Origin: Devosia sp. SD17-2
GTDB lineage: Bacteria > Pseudomonadota > Alphaproteobacteria > Rhizobiales > Devosiaceae
Length of the DNA: 64,000 nt
NCBI RefSeq assembly: GCF_029201565.1
Contig: NZ_CP104002.1
Location: 3,997,001 to 4,061,000, forward strand
Direction: 5' to 3'
Shown: one piece after another, positions 27,287-36,274 of the stretch
Layout of the letters: each line of letters starts with the position of its first letter
Position numbering within the stretch: the stretch's first letter is position 1
Translations under genes and position numbers: made by a program
The notes under the pieces: generated by a model
Told to the model about the DNA's origin: nothing
The model's database searches: none
What the model saw: the letters and a program-made list of their open reading frames with translations, nothing else

Positions 27287-28528
27287 TTGAGCAATACCCC
27301 TATCGATCCGACCAAGCTCGACAAGCTCGGCGAAGTGGCCATCAAGGTTGGCCTGCAGCTGGCCGAGGGGCAGGATCTGATCATCACCGCGCCGATGACC
27401 GCAGCCCCGCTGGTCCGCCGCATTACCGAGCACGCCTATAAGGCCGGTGCCGGCCTCGTCACCACCATCTATTCGGACGAAGAAGCAACGCTCGCGCGCT
27501 ATCGCTTTGCCAATGACGCCAGCTTCGACCGCTCGGCCGGCTGGCTCTATTCGGGCATGGCCGAGGCCTTCAAGAACAACGCGGCACGCCTCGCCATCTC
27601 GGGCGACAATCCACTGATGCTGGCCGGTCAGGACCCGTCCAAGGTTTCGCGCGCCAACCGCGCCAATTCCACGGCCTATCGCCCGGCGCTGGAGCTGATC
27701 ACAGGCTTTGACATCAACTGGAACATCGTTTCCTACCCGACCCCGGCCTGGGCCAAGCTGGTCTTCCCAAATGATGCCGAAGATGTCGCTGTCGCCAAGC
27801 TGGCCGACGCTATCTTCAAGGCAAGCCGTGTCGATCAGGACGATCCGATCGCCGCCTGGAAGGATCACAATGCCAATCTCAAGGCGCGCTGGACCTGGCT
27901 CAACGGCAAGCGTTTCTCGGCGCTGAAGTACACCGGCCCGGGCACGGATCTCACCGTCGGCCTCGCCGATGGGCACCGCTGGAAAGGCGGCGCCTCGGAA
28001 GCAAAGAACGGGGTTACCTGCAACCCCAACATCCCGACCGAGGAAGTATTCACCACGCCCCATCGCCTGCGCGTTGAAGGCACGGTGGCCGCGACCAAGC
28101 CGCTCAGCCACAATGGCACGCTGATCGAGAACATCCAGGCGCGGTTTGAAGAAGGGCGTCTCGTCGAACTCAAGGCCACCAAGGGCCAGGACGTATTCGA
28201 CAAGGTGCTCGATACCGACGAGGGCGCGCGGCGTCTCGGTGAGGTGGCGCTGGTGCCGCACTCCTCGCCGATCTCGGCGTCGGGCATTCTCTTTTACAAC
28301 ACGCTCTACGACGAGAACGCCTCGTGCCACATCGCCATGGGCCAGTGCTATGCCGACTGCTTTGAGGGCGGCAAGGAGCTGACGCCCGACCAGATCTACG
28401 CCCAGGGCGGCAACAAGAGCCTCATCCACATCGACTGGATGATCGGCTCCGACCAGATCGACATCGACGGCGTGCATGCGGATGGTTCGACCGAACCCGT
28501 CATGCGCAAGGGCGAGTGGGCGTTTTAA
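27287..28528 (+). CDS. M29-family aminopeptidase (aminopeptidase T type)
   Basis: Metallo-aminopeptidase of 413 aa. Family features seen: GLQLAEGQDLIITAPM near the N-terminus, GPGTDLTVGLADGHRWKGG, NPNIPTEEVFTTPHRLRVEGT with the metal-binding glutamate, GEVALVPHSSPIS and NTLYDENASCHIAMGQCY with a further Glu and His, and the C-terminal HIDWMIGSD. The start is TTG 27287 (AGAAGG about ten bases before); the frame is open further upstream to 27215 but that part is not conserved. Cytosolic, no signal peptide. Confidence 0.93.
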   Translation: MSNTPIDPTKLDKLGEVAIKVGLQLAEGQDLIITAPMTAAPLVRRITEHAYKAGAGLVTTIYSDEEATLARYRFANDASFDRSAGWLYSGMAEAFKNNAARLAISGDNPLMLAGQDPSKVSRANRANSTAYRPALELITGFDINWNIVSYPTPAWAKLVFPNDAEDVAVAKLADAIFKASRVDQDDPIAAWKDHNANLKARWTWLNGKRFSALKYTGPGTDLTVGLADGHRWKGGASEAKNGVTCNPNIPTEEVFTTPHRLRVEGTVAATKPLSHNGTLIENIQARFEEGRLVELKATKGQDVFDKVLDTDEGARRLGEVALVPHSSPISASGILFYNTLYDENASCHIAMGQCYADCFEGGKELTPDQIYAQGGNKSLIHIDWMIGSDQIDIDGVHADGSTEPVMRKGEWAF

Positions 28529-28552
28529 GTGTTACGCGGAAGCTAACGTTGG

Positions 28553-28628
28553 CCGTCACCGCCGGGCTCGTCCCGGCGGTCCATCTGCCAAGGAGTGGGT
28601 TGCCCGAACAAGCCGGGCAATGACGGCG
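28553..28628. repeat. Dispersed repeat, family A, copy 1
   Basis: About 76 bases starting CCGTCACC and ending TTGCCCGAACAAGCCGGGC then AATGACGGCG. It matches 60121-60198 closely, especially the last 25 bases. The ends CCGTCA and TGACGG are inverted, so the unit is a large imperfect palindrome. Confidence 0.7.
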
Positions 28629-28676
28629 TTTCCGGTATCTGTTCCGGGCCTGCCGCGCAAAGTGGCGGCTCCTGCG

Positions 28677-28744
28677 CTCCCTCCCCCTTGTGGGGAGGGC
28701 AGCAAAGCTAGGCCCTTGGGCCGTAGCGACGCTAGGGTGGGGGG
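28677..28744. repeat. Dispersed repeat, family B, copy 1
   Basis: About 68 bases: CTCCCTCCCCCTTGTGGGG, then AGGGCAGCAAAGCTAGG, a GCCGTAGCG core and a GGGTGGGGG end. A second copy lies at 52868-52934 with few differences. Confidence 0.7.
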
Positions 28745-28793
28745 ACCTGCACGGTCTGTGCCGTGTCATCCCCCGCCCCAAAAACCCAAAAAT

Positions 28794-29339
28794 TCAAAAA
28801 CCGCGGTCGCCCTGTTCGGCCATATAGGCCTCTTCTTCGGCCGTGCTCTTCCGGCCGAGCGGCGCGTTGCGGAAGGGGAAGCGACCGAAACGGTCTACCG
28901 TCTCCTTGTGCGCCTTGGCGTAGTTGAGCTGGTTCTCGTCGCCGAGACCTTCATAGAGGCGCACTGACTCGGCCTGCACCAGTGCCGACTCGGCGTGCAT
29001 ATAAGGCAGATAGATAAAGCCGCGCCGGGGCTGCTCGAATTCGAGATCGAGACCCTGGGCGACCATCTCCTGCGCCAGAGCCAGCGCCATCTTGTCCTGC
29101 GCAAAGGCTTCCGGGCGCTTGCGGAACAACTGGCGCGAGAACTGGTCGAGCACGATGATCTCGGCAAGGCGACCTTCCGGCGTCGCCCGCCATTCCCAGG
29201 CCTCGCCACGCGCAACCGCCGCGTGGGTGTCAGCAAATTCAGCAGCGATCAGCGCGTCGAAATCGGCACTGCCTGCGAACCAGTCATCGGGACCATAATC
29301 GACGAACCAGAAATTGAGGACGTCTTGGGCGCTGCGCAT
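28794..29339 (-). CDS. DUF924 family protein
   Basis: 181 aa, function unknown, cytosolic and all-helical. It shows the family's start (VLNFWFVDYGPDDWFAG), the LAEIIVLDQFSRQLFR motif, PRRGFIYLPYMHAES and RFGRFPFRNAPLGR. The ATG at 29339 has AAAGGAAG before it; longer frames upstream are not conserved. Relatives are predicted TPR-like proteins without known activity. It lies 23 bases after the VOC gene on the same strand and is probably in its operon. Confidence 0.9.
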   Translation of the reverse strand: MRSAQDVLNFWFVDYGPDDWFAGSADFDALIAAEFADTHAAVARGEAWEWRATPEGRLAEIIVLDQFSRQLFRKRPEAFAQDKMALALAQEMVAQGLDLEFEQPRRGFIYLPYMHAESALVQAESVRLYEGLGDENQLNYAKAHKETVDRFGRFPFRNAPLGRKSTAEEEAYMAEQGDRGF

Positions 29340-29362
29340 GGCACTTCCTTTCGATTGTCGGC

Positions 29363-30286
29363 TCACGCGGCCAGGACCAGCCTGATGCGATTGCCCGAGG
29401 GGTCTTGAGTTTCTGACCAGCCATCGCCCGGCGTGATAGACGCCCCGGCCGTTGCCAGCCTCTGGTGCAGCCCGGCAAGGCTCTCGCCATCCGGCAGGAC
29501 GATGGTCAGCCATTGCAGACCGGCGCTGCCAGCTGGCGGCTGGGTGGCCTGCGGGCCGGACCAGATGTTGAAGGCGAGGCTATGGGGCATGTAGTCGAGC
29601 CCGACATCGCCCATGCCAAAGGAATCGATCATCAGGAAACCGGCAAAGCCGATGACGTCGCGATAAAAACCCATGGCTTCGTGGAGGTCGCGGACATGCA
29701 GATGCACGTGACCAATGCGCGTGCCTTCGGGCATGCGCGGGGTGAGGACCGGCTGGGGGCCGAGCTCGCCGAGCAGACCATCAAGGTCGATGGGCTCGCG
29801 CCCGGAATGGGGCTTGCCATCGGCGGCGATCGCGTAGGTCTCGCCCTTGTCCGGATCGCCCAGCGTGCCGCGCCAGGGTGTCTCGAAGGTGATCTCGATG
29901 CCATTGCCATCGAGGTCCCAGAGATAGATCGCCTCGCTGACGAGGTGGTCGGTCGGGGCGATGCGGATATTGCGCTGCAGAGCGCGCACGGCCATCTGCG
30001 CCAGTTCATGGCGCGTCGGCACGTGAATAGCGACGTGATAGAGCCCATGGCTGCGCGGCGCGACCGGGCGATTGGCCGATGTCTCGAGCACGATGAGAAT
30101 TTTGTCACCGGCGCCGAGGGAGAGGCGATTGCCCTCTTCGGCGATGAGGTCGAGGCCGACCACGTCCTGCCAAATGGCGAGCGCCTTGGTGCGGTCAGTA
30201 ACTGCAAGATGCACTGGACCCAGCGTCGTGCTCAGCGGCAGCACGGGCATGGAGCGGACATTGGTCTGGACGGATGTGTCGATCAT
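29363..30286 (-). CDS. VOC family protein, extradiol-dioxygenase-like
   Basis: 307 aa with two vicinal-oxygen-chelate modules. The first covers about residues 20-140 (LGPVHLAVTD, GLYHVAIHVPTRHEL, GIEITFETP) and the second about 180-305 (IGHVHLHVRDL, DPSGNRIRLVLA). The metal-ligand pattern H...H...E fits catechol-2,3-dioxygenase (CatE type), but substrate specificity is open; no ring-cleavage pathway genes are nearby. The start at 30286 is acceptable; MPVLPLS at residue 13 is an alternative. Confidence 0.85.
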   Translation of the reverse strand: MIDTSVQTNVRSMPVLPLSTTLGPVHLAVTDRTKALAIWQDVVGLDLIAEEGNRLSLGAGDKILIVLETSANRPVAPRSHGLYHVAIHVPTRHELAQMAVRALQRNIRIAPTDHLVSEAIYLWDLDGNGIEITFETPWRGTLGDPDKGETYAIAADGKPHSGREPIDLDGLLGELGPQPVLTPRMPEGTRIGHVHLHVRDLHEAMGFYRDVIGFAGFLMIDSFGMGDVGLDYMPHSLAFNIWSGPQATQPPAGSAGLQWLTIVLPDGESLAGLHQRLATAGASITPGDGWSETQDPSGNRIRLVLAA

Positions 30287-30390
30287 TTCGATCCCCGAAT
30301 TGCGGTGTTGCGCTTAATCTAGGGGAGCGCCGCGGCGACGACCATCGGCACGACAGCGAAGGCTTTGTTCGCTTGAAGGCACCCAATGGG

Positions 30391-30693
30391 TCAGGCCGGG
30401 GCGCCGTCGCTGTCTTCGTCAAAGCCGTTGTTGACGAGCAGCACGATGGCTTCGAGCGCTTCGCGCGCCTGCTTGCCGGTCGCCTGGACGAGGATGGTCG
30501 AGCCGGGACCGGCGCCGAGCATCATCAGGCCCATGATCGAATTGCCGGCCACCGATTGTCCGTCCTTGACGACATTGATCGTGGCGTCAAAGCACTCAGC
30601 CGTCCGCACGAAGCGCGCCGAGGCGCGGGCATGCAGTCCCTTGCGATTGACGATGGTCAATTGCTGGGCGAGGGCACGGCCTGCAGCATCCAT
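30391..30693 (-). CDS. ptsH: HPr-family phosphocarrier protein
   Basis: 100 aa. The phosphorylated histidine is His21 in RKGLHARASARFV, and the HprK-target serine lies in the SIMGLMMLGAGPGS segment (family position 46-like). It abuts the EIIA gene (stop TAA directly before its ATG), so the two are co-translated. With EIIA-Man and HprK but no sugar permease, this is the regulatory PTS of alphaproteobacteria. Confidence 0.95.
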   Translation of the reverse strand: MDAAGRALAQQLTIVNRKGLHARASARFVRTAECFDATINVVKDGQSVAGNSIMGLMMLGAGPGSTILVQATGKQAREALEAIVLLVNNGFDEDSDGAPA

Positions 30694-31098
30694 TTATGAG
30701 GCTCCGCCGAGGATGGAATTGGCAACGGTGATATATTTCCGGCCCGCTTCCTGGGCCAGGTTCACCGCTTCGGCCATGGCCATCTCTCCGCGCACGCGGC
30801 CAAGCTTGACCAGCATGGGCAGATTGACCCCGGCGATCACTTCCACCTTGCGGTTGTTCATCACCGATATGGCCAGATTGGACGGCGTGCCGCCAAACAT
30901 GTCGGTGAGAATGATGACACCGTCGCCATTCTCGGCGCGGTCGATGGCCTTGATGATGTCTTCGCGCCGTTCTTCGGCGTTGTCATCCGGGCCGATGGCG
31001 ATGGTTTCGCAATAGTCTTGCGGGCCGACAACATGCTCCAGCGCCAGCTTGAATTCATCAGCCAGCGCCCCATGCGTCACCAGAACCAATCCGATCAT
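30694..31098 (-). CDS. PTS EIIA component, mannose family (regulatory)
   Basis: 134 aa, one domain. The active-site histidine is His9 in LVLVTHGALA; the second-site features TDMFGGTPSNLA and GVNLPMLVKL are present. No EIIB, EIIC or EIID follows, so it serves in signalling rather than transport. It is directly upstream of HPr and 145 bases downstream of hprK on the same strand. Confidence 0.95.
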   Translation of the reverse strand: MIGLVLVTHGALADEFKLALEHVVGPQDYCETIAIGPDDNAEERREDIIKAIDRAENGDGVIILTDMFGGTPSNLAISVMNNRKVEVIAGVNLPMLVKLGRVRGEMAMAEAVNLAQEAGRKYITVANSILGGAS

Positions 31099-31243
31099 GC
31101 ATTCTCCCCAAACTGCCGTAGCGGCATAGGTGGCGTTCCGCCACGGCGTCCCGGACTAATACGCCCGGCCGAGGCACGGATCAATCGCAGGCGAGCCCGC
31201 AACAGTTTTGTCCCCCAAGCCCCCTGTTGCAAGCGATAATTTG

Positions 31244-31711
31244 TCATGGCTGTGCAGGAGAGGCGCTTGCGCGCACCGCTTCCATGACCAGCAGCTCCTG
31301 GTGGCGCAGTCCGATCCGTTCGGCATGCGGCACCGGGGCCCGCGGAACGTCGTGTCCCAGTATATGGGTGGTGAAAGCCTCTTCTTCCAGCATGCGCTCA
31401 TAGGCCGGCACCAGGTCGATAACGAGGTTCAGGCGGGCTGAGGGACAGCTCGGCCGGTGGACGATGCCTCGGCCCCGCAGTTCGATGAGGCCGGTCAACA
31501 GAGGCGGCGCGTTCATCACAACGCCGTCAGCGTCGACGGTCAGATCGACCCGGTCGTCTGAAATGAGAAGCGCCTCGAGCCCCCGCATCTGCCAGGTTTC
31601 GATCAGCGACAGGGTAAGAAGCGATTTTCCCGCGCCCGATGGCCCCCGCAACAGCAGGCCCAATCCATCCAGCACCAGCCCCGTCCCATGCACATGGTGT
31701 GGTTTTGTCAT
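31244..31711 (-). CDS. hprK: HPr kinase/phosphorylase, short alphaproteobacterial form
   Basis: 155 aa, only the catalytic domain; the N-terminal domain of Gram-positive HprK is absent, which is normal in alphaproteobacteria. P-loop at residues 23-30 (GPSGAGKS), the catalytic ISDDRVDL and the signature LIELRGRGIV are intact. It phosphorylates HPr on serine. It lies nine bases after chvG, linking PTS state to the ChvG/ChvI response. Confidence 0.93.
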   Translation of the reverse strand: MTKPHHVHGTGLVLDGLGLLLRGPSGAGKSLLTLSLIETWQMRGLEALLISDDRVDLTVDADGVVMNAPPLLTGLIELRGRGIVHRPSCPSARLNLVIDLVPAYERMLEEEAFTTHILGHDVPRAPVPHAERIGLRHQELLVMEAVRASASPAQP

Positions 31712-31720
31712 GGCGTCAGA

Positions 31721-33505
31721 CTATTTGCGGGCGCGCGGCAGGACAATGGTGAAGACGGCGCCGGAGCGATCGGGGCGGTTCTGTGCCTTGATCGTGCCCT
31801 TGTGCGCCTCGACGATCTGCCGGGAAATGGAAAGCCCCAGCCCCGAGTGATTGCCAAAACTCTCGGTTTCCGGGCGATCGGTATAGAAGCGCTGGAAGAT
31901 GCGGCTGACATCGGTGATGCCAGGCCCCTCATCGCTCACCGAAACAATGATGGTGTCTGCCTCGGTGGCAACGGAAACAGTGACAGTGCCACCGGTCGGC
32001 GAGAACGAGACGGCATTGTCGATGAGATTGGCAAAAACCTGCGCCAGCCGGCTTTCATGGCCGTTGATCGTGGTGGAGCCACGACCGGCGCGCTTGCCCA
32101 TCACCACGTTGACCGAGCGATTGGACGCGATGTCCTTCTGGATCGAGACCATGGCCTCGGCCAGCTTTTCGACATCCACCTTTTCAGCGCCCTCGCGGGC
32201 CAGTTCGGCATCGAGCCGGCTGGCGCTCGAGATATCGGTGATCAGCCGGTCGAGGCGCTTGATATCGTGCTGGATGATGGCGTTGAGGCGTTCTTTGTCT
32301 TCCGGCTTTTTCGCCAGCGGCAGGGTTTCGACGGCAGAGCGCAGCGAGGTCAGCGGGTTCTTGAGCTCATGGGCGACGTCGGCGGCAAAGCGCTCGATGG
32401 CCTCGATGCGGTTATACAGCGCGTCGGTCATGCGCCGCAGCGCGCCCGACAGGTGCCCGATTTCGTCGGGGCGATCGGTAAAATCGGGAATTTCGGCACG
32501 CGCATTGCCAGCCGTCTGCACCCGCTCGGCGGCCGCGGAAAGGCGACGCATTGGCCCGGCGATAGTGCCGGCCAGGAGGAAGGAGAGGCCGATCTGCACC
32601 ACGGTGGCGATCAGGGCGATGCGCAGGATGCTCCAACGCTCCTGGGCCACCACGCTGTCGATATCGCCCGGCGCGGTTGAGAGCAGGATTGCGCCGACAA
32701 TGGCGCGCATGCGCTGCACCGGCACGGCCACGGAAACAACGAGCTGGTTGCGCTCGTCGACGCGGACGAAATCGGCCGGCGCCCCCTGCAGGGCAGATGC
32801 CACCTCGGGATAGCGCGTGCCTTCGTCGGCGCCATATTCCTGATATTTCGAGAAATTATCGCCCGGCGCCCAGGAGATGATGGCGTTGAACCAGTCGACG
32901 AGGAAGAAGCTCTGCTGCTTGGACGTGTCGATGGTCTGCCGGATCACCTCGCCGCGCGCATAAATGTTCTCGCTGTCGAGAATAAGCAGCCCGCCCTGGT
33001 CGTAGATGCGGGCGCGGGTGCGGGTCGGGGTGATGAGGTTGCGCAGGAGCGGCGCGATGCGCTCCGGATTGATCGGGAATTCGAGCGAGGGGTCGAAATA
33101 GGAGAGCGGCGAGAAATTGCCCGCCTGCAATTCCAGAAGCCGGTCGGGATTGACCGAGATGACGTCGCTATCCACCGTGGCCGAGGCGGCGATGGCGGCA
33201 GCGATGATTTCGCCCTGCACGCGAAGCGACTGGACGCGCGCATCAATCAGGCCGGCCCGCCACTGGTTGAGATAGAGAATGCCCACCACCAGCACCAGCA
33301 GCCCGGCGAGGTTGAGCACCACGATGCGCCGGGTCAAATTGGAGAAGATGGTGAAGTCGAGGAAGCGCCTGATGCCATGGGCCAGCTTGGCCAAGGGCAT
33401 CAGGGCCAGCCGCCAGCCCCCGCGCCGACGGGGCGCAGCCTCGCGCTCCCCCTTCGGCGACGAGCCGGCGGGAGGAGCCTCAACTTCTGGGTCTATCGTG
33501 GCCAA
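31721..33505 (-). CDS. chvG: Sensor histidine kinase ChvG (ExoS)
   Basis: 594 aa. One membrane helix near residue 65, a periplasmic sensor of about 230 residues, a second helix near residue 280, HAMP, then the H-box RFAADVAHELKNPLTSLRSA and G-boxes with DEGPGI and HSGLGLSISRQI. It senses acid and envelope stress in Agrobacterium and Sinorhizobium through the periplasmic repressor ExoR. Position between chvI and hprK is the conserved order. Start at 33505 fits the family; the proline-rich first 30 residues are variable. Confidence 0.95.
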   Translation of the reverse strand: MATIDPEVEAPPAGSSPKGEREAAPRRRGGWRLALMPLAKLAHGIRRFLDFTIFSNLTRRIVVLNLAGLLVLVVGILYLNQWRAGLIDARVQSLRVQGEIIAAAIAASATVDSDVISVNPDRLLELQAGNFSPLSYFDPSLEFPINPERIAPLLRNLITPTRTRARIYDQGGLLILDSENIYARGEVIRQTIDTSKQQSFFLVDWFNAIISWAPGDNFSKYQEYGADEGTRYPEVASALQGAPADFVRVDERNQLVVSVAVPVQRMRAIVGAILLSTAPGDIDSVVAQERWSILRIALIATVVQIGLSFLLAGTIAGPMRRLSAAAERVQTAGNARAEIPDFTDRPDEIGHLSGALRRMTDALYNRIEAIERFAADVAHELKNPLTSLRSAVETLPLAKKPEDKERLNAIIQHDIKRLDRLITDISSASRLDAELAREGAEKVDVEKLAEAMVSIQKDIASNRSVNVVMGKRAGRGSTTINGHESRLAQVFANLIDNAVSFSPTGGTVTVSVATEADTIIVSVSDEGPGITDVSRIFQRFYTDRPETESFGNHSGLGLSISRQIVEAHKGTIKAQNRPDRSGAVFTIVLPRARK

Positions 33506-33513
33506 TTGGCTTC

Positions 33514-34230
33514 CTACTGCTCCTTGAAGCGGTAGCCGACACCATAGAGCGTTTCGATCATTTCGAAATCATCATCCACGGCCTTGAACTTCTTGCGCAG
33601 CCGCTTGATGTGGCTGTCGATGGTGCGGTCATCGACATAGACCTGGTCGTCATAGGCGGCATCCATCAGCGCATTGCGCGACTTCACCACGCCCGGACGC
33701 AGGGCGAGCGCCTGCAGGATCAGGAATTCGGTGACCGTAAGGGTGACGCGCTGGCCCTTCCAGGTGCAGGTGTGGCGCTCTTCATCGAGCACCAGCGAGC
33801 CGCGTTCGATCAGCGCCTTGCTCGGCGCCTGCTCGGTGTTGGTGCCCGGGGCACTCGACGGATCGCGCGGTGCGGAGCGGCGCAGGATGGCCTTGACGCG
33901 CTCGACCAGCAGGCGCTGGCTGAAGGGCTTGGTGATGAAATCGTCAGCGCCCATCTTGAGCCCGAAGAGTTCGTCGATTTCCTCATCCTTGGAGGTGAGG
34001 AAGATCACCGGGACATCCGATTTCTGGCGCAGGCGGCGCAGCAGCTCCATGCCGTCCATGCGCGGCATCTTGATGTCGAGAATGGCCAGGTCGGGACGGT
34101 CAGTGGTCAGACCTTCAAGACCCGAAGCGCCGTCAGTATAGGTGGCCACCTGATATCCTTCGGCCTCCAGCGTCAGGGACACGGAAGTCAGGATGTTGCG
34201 GTCGTCATCTACCAGAGCGATTTTGGGCAT
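33514..34230 (-). CDS. chvI: Response regulator ChvI
   Basis: OmpR/PhoB-type regulator of 238 aa. Receiver: [12 protein letters not shown] (acidic pocket), phospho-accepting aspartate in [14 protein letters not shown], and [10 protein letters not shown]. The winged helix at the C-terminus ends with [20 protein letters not shown], typical of ChvI. The ATG at 34230 has AAAGG before it. Eight bases separate it from chvG. Divergent from pckA, as in other Rhizobiales. Confidence 0.96.
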   Translation of the reverse strand: MPKIALVDDDRNILTSVSLTLEAEGYQVATYTDGASGLEGLTTDRPDLAILDIKMPRMDGMELLRRLRQKSDVPVIFLTSKDEEIDELFGLKMGADDFITKPFSQRLLVERVKAILRRSAPRDPSSAPGTNTEQAPSKALIERGSLVLDEERHTCTWKGQRVTLTVTEFLILQALALRPGVVKSRNALMDAAYDDQVYVDDRTIDSHIKRLRKKFKAVDDDFEMIETLYGVGYRFKEQ

Positions 34231-34468
34231 ATTCTGCCTTTCTTCTCGAGACGCTTGCATTCGGGATGACCCTTTTTGGTCCTCTCCGACGTTGCAAGCG
34301 ACAATTACGCGTTAAATAAGGCGCGGCCAAGTCTGCTGCCAGTGGCGACAGCAATCCGAGCCACGTGCAACTTCCGTCTTAAGACCCTTTTCGGGATGGT
34401 CCTCGACCACCCATCGTCTCTAGTTTGCGCGCAACACCGCACTTGCGGCATCGAGTGGAGACGGAAAG
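34231..34468. promoter_or_regulatory. Divergent chvI / pckA promoter region
   Basis: 238 bases without a gene between two start codons. The pckA ribosome site GGAGACGGAAAG is seen, but no clear -35/-10 pair on either strand. A shared control region is likely from the arrangement alone. Confidence 0.4.
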
Positions 34469-36064
34469 ATGAGTGTGTTCGATCATGGGGTCCTGCGAAA
34501 CGACATCGTCGGCGCAGCCGTGTCGCTGAGCGACAACGCGATTGCCCCGGATCTAGTTGCGGAGGCATTGCGACAGGGTGTGGGCCGTCTGACTGCAGAC
34601 GGCGCATTTGTCGTTGAGACCGGCGCATTTACCGGCCGCTCGCCCAAGGACAAGTTCATCGTGCGCGATGACCTGACCGAGAATACGGTCTGGTGGGACA
34701 ATTCGGGCGGCCTCTCGCCCGAGCATTTCTCGATCCTGCTCGATGACGTGCGCGCGCATCTGTCGGGCCAGGCCATCTACCGCCAGGACCTGCTGGCCGG
34801 TGCAGATCCCGCGCACCAGTATGACGTGACGGTTCTCACCCCGAGCGCCTGGCACGCCCTCTTCATCCGCAACCTCCTGATCCGTCGTGGCGAAGACATC
34901 CTCGCCGGTGACGACGCCATGGCCGTGACCATCGTCCATGCGCCGCACTTCAAGGCCGACCCGGCCCGCCACGGCTGCCGCACCGACACCGTGATCGCGC
35001 TCGACATGAGCCGCAATGTCGTCGTCATCGCCGGCACGCTCTATGCCGGTGAGATCAAGAAAAGCGTCTTCTCGCTGTTCAACTTCCACGCGCCGCGCCA
35101 GGGCGTCCTGCCGATGCACTGCTCGGCCAACCTTGGCCCCGATGGGGAAGCTGCCCTGTTCTTCGGCCTCTCGGGCACTGGCAAGACCACGCTCAGCAAT
35201 GATCCGAACCGCCCGCTGATCGGCGACGACGAGCACGGCTGGAGCGCGGATGGCGTGTTCAACCTCGAAGGCGGGTGCTACGCCAAGACCGTCAAGCTCA
35301 GCGCTACCGCCGAGCCGGAAATCTATGCGGCAACCAAGCGTTTCGGCACCGTGCTGGAAAACGTCATCGTCGATGCAGAAACCGGCGTTCCGGATTTCGA
35401 CGATGTGTCGCTGACCGAAAACACCCGTGCCGCCTACCCGCTGCATGTGCTGCCGTCCATTGCCAAGGGCAGTGTTGGCGGAACGCCCAAGACCGTGGTC
35501 TTCCTCACCGCAGACGCTTTCGGCGTCCTGCCCCCGCTCGCGCGTCTGACGCCGGAACAGGCCGTCTACCACTTCCTCTCGGGCTACACCGCCAAGGTGG
35601 CCGGGACCGAGCGTGGCGTCACCGAGCCGCAGGCAACCTTCTCGGCCTGCTTCGGCGCGCCGTTCATGCCGCTGCACCCGACCGTCTATGGCGAGATGCT
35701 GGCTGAGCGCCTGCGCACCAGCGGCGCCCAAGCCTATCTGCTGAACACCGGCTGGACCGGTGGCGGCTATGGCGTTGGCAAGCGCATCGACATCGCATCA
35801 ACCCGCCGTCTGCTGACCGCCGCCCTCGAAGGCGCCCTCGACAGCGCCGACATGCGCGTTGACGGCCTCTTCGGCTTTGACGTTCCCGTGGCCGTGCCCG
35901 GCGTCGACAGCAAGCTGCTCGATCCGCGCCAGACCTGGGCCGATGGCGAGGCCTATGACGCGCAGGCCGCAAAGCTTGCCCAGCTGTTCCGCGAGAACTT
36001 CAAGAAGTTCGGCACTGAAGCCGATGCCGAGCCCGGCCCGCAGATGGCCAAGGCCGCTGAATAA
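34469..36064 (+). CDS. pckA: Phosphoenolpyruvate carboxykinase (ATP)
   Basis: Gluconeogenic enzyme: oxaloacetate plus ATP gives PEP, CO2 and ADP. 531 aa, family length. Seen: [12 protein letters not shown], the kinase-1a loop [16 protein letters not shown], the metal site [36 protein letters not shown] and [14 protein letters not shown]. Essential for growth on organic acids in rhizobia. Divergent from the ChvG/ChvI-HprK block, suggesting tie-in with carbon signalling. Confidence 0.97.
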   Translation: MSVFDHGVLRNDIVGAAVSLSDNAIAPDLVAEALRQGVGRLTADGAFVVETGAFTGRSPKDKFIVRDDLTENTVWWDNSGGLSPEHFSILLDDVRAHLSGQAIYRQDLLAGADPAHQYDVTVLTPSAWHALFIRNLLIRRGEDILAGDDAMAVTIVHAPHFKADPARHGCRTDTVIALDMSRNVVVIAGTLYAGEIKKSVFSLFNFHAPRQGVLPMHCSANLGPDGEAALFFGLSGTGKTTLSNDPNRPLIGDDEHGWSADGVFNLEGGCYAKTVKLSATAEPEIYAATKRFGTVLENVIVDAETGVPDFDDVSLTENTRAAYPLHVLPSIAKGSVGGTPKTVVFLTADAFGVLPPLARLTPEQAVYHFLSGYTAKVAGTERGVTEPQATFSACFGAPFMPLHPTVYGEMLAERLRTSGAQAYLLNTGWTGGGYGVGKRIDIASTRRLLTAALEGALDSADMRVDGLFGFDVPVAVPGVDSKLLDPRQTWADGEAYDAQAAKLAQLFRENFKKFGTEADAEPGPQMAKAAE

Positions 36065-36092
36065 GCGACCGTCTCCCACACTGATTACTGAG

Positions 36093-36113
36093 AAGGGCGC
36101 CATCGGCGCCCTT
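36093..36113 (+). terminator. Rho-independent terminator of pckA
   Basis: AAGGGCGCC, ATC loop, GGCGCCCTT then TTT; the same stem as after gcrA. Confidence 0.85.
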
Positions 36114-36274
36114 TTTCATGTCCGGGTCCCTGGCACTGAAGGCGTGTGTCGGGCGACTGATCAGCCGACACGCCAAAACGCGGCGCCAAGGGGCGCCGAC
36201 CGCGTTTCAGATCTGCAGTGAGGGGAAGGTCACCCCGACAGCATGGCGCCCTCTCTGGAGAGCGCTACAGGCGA

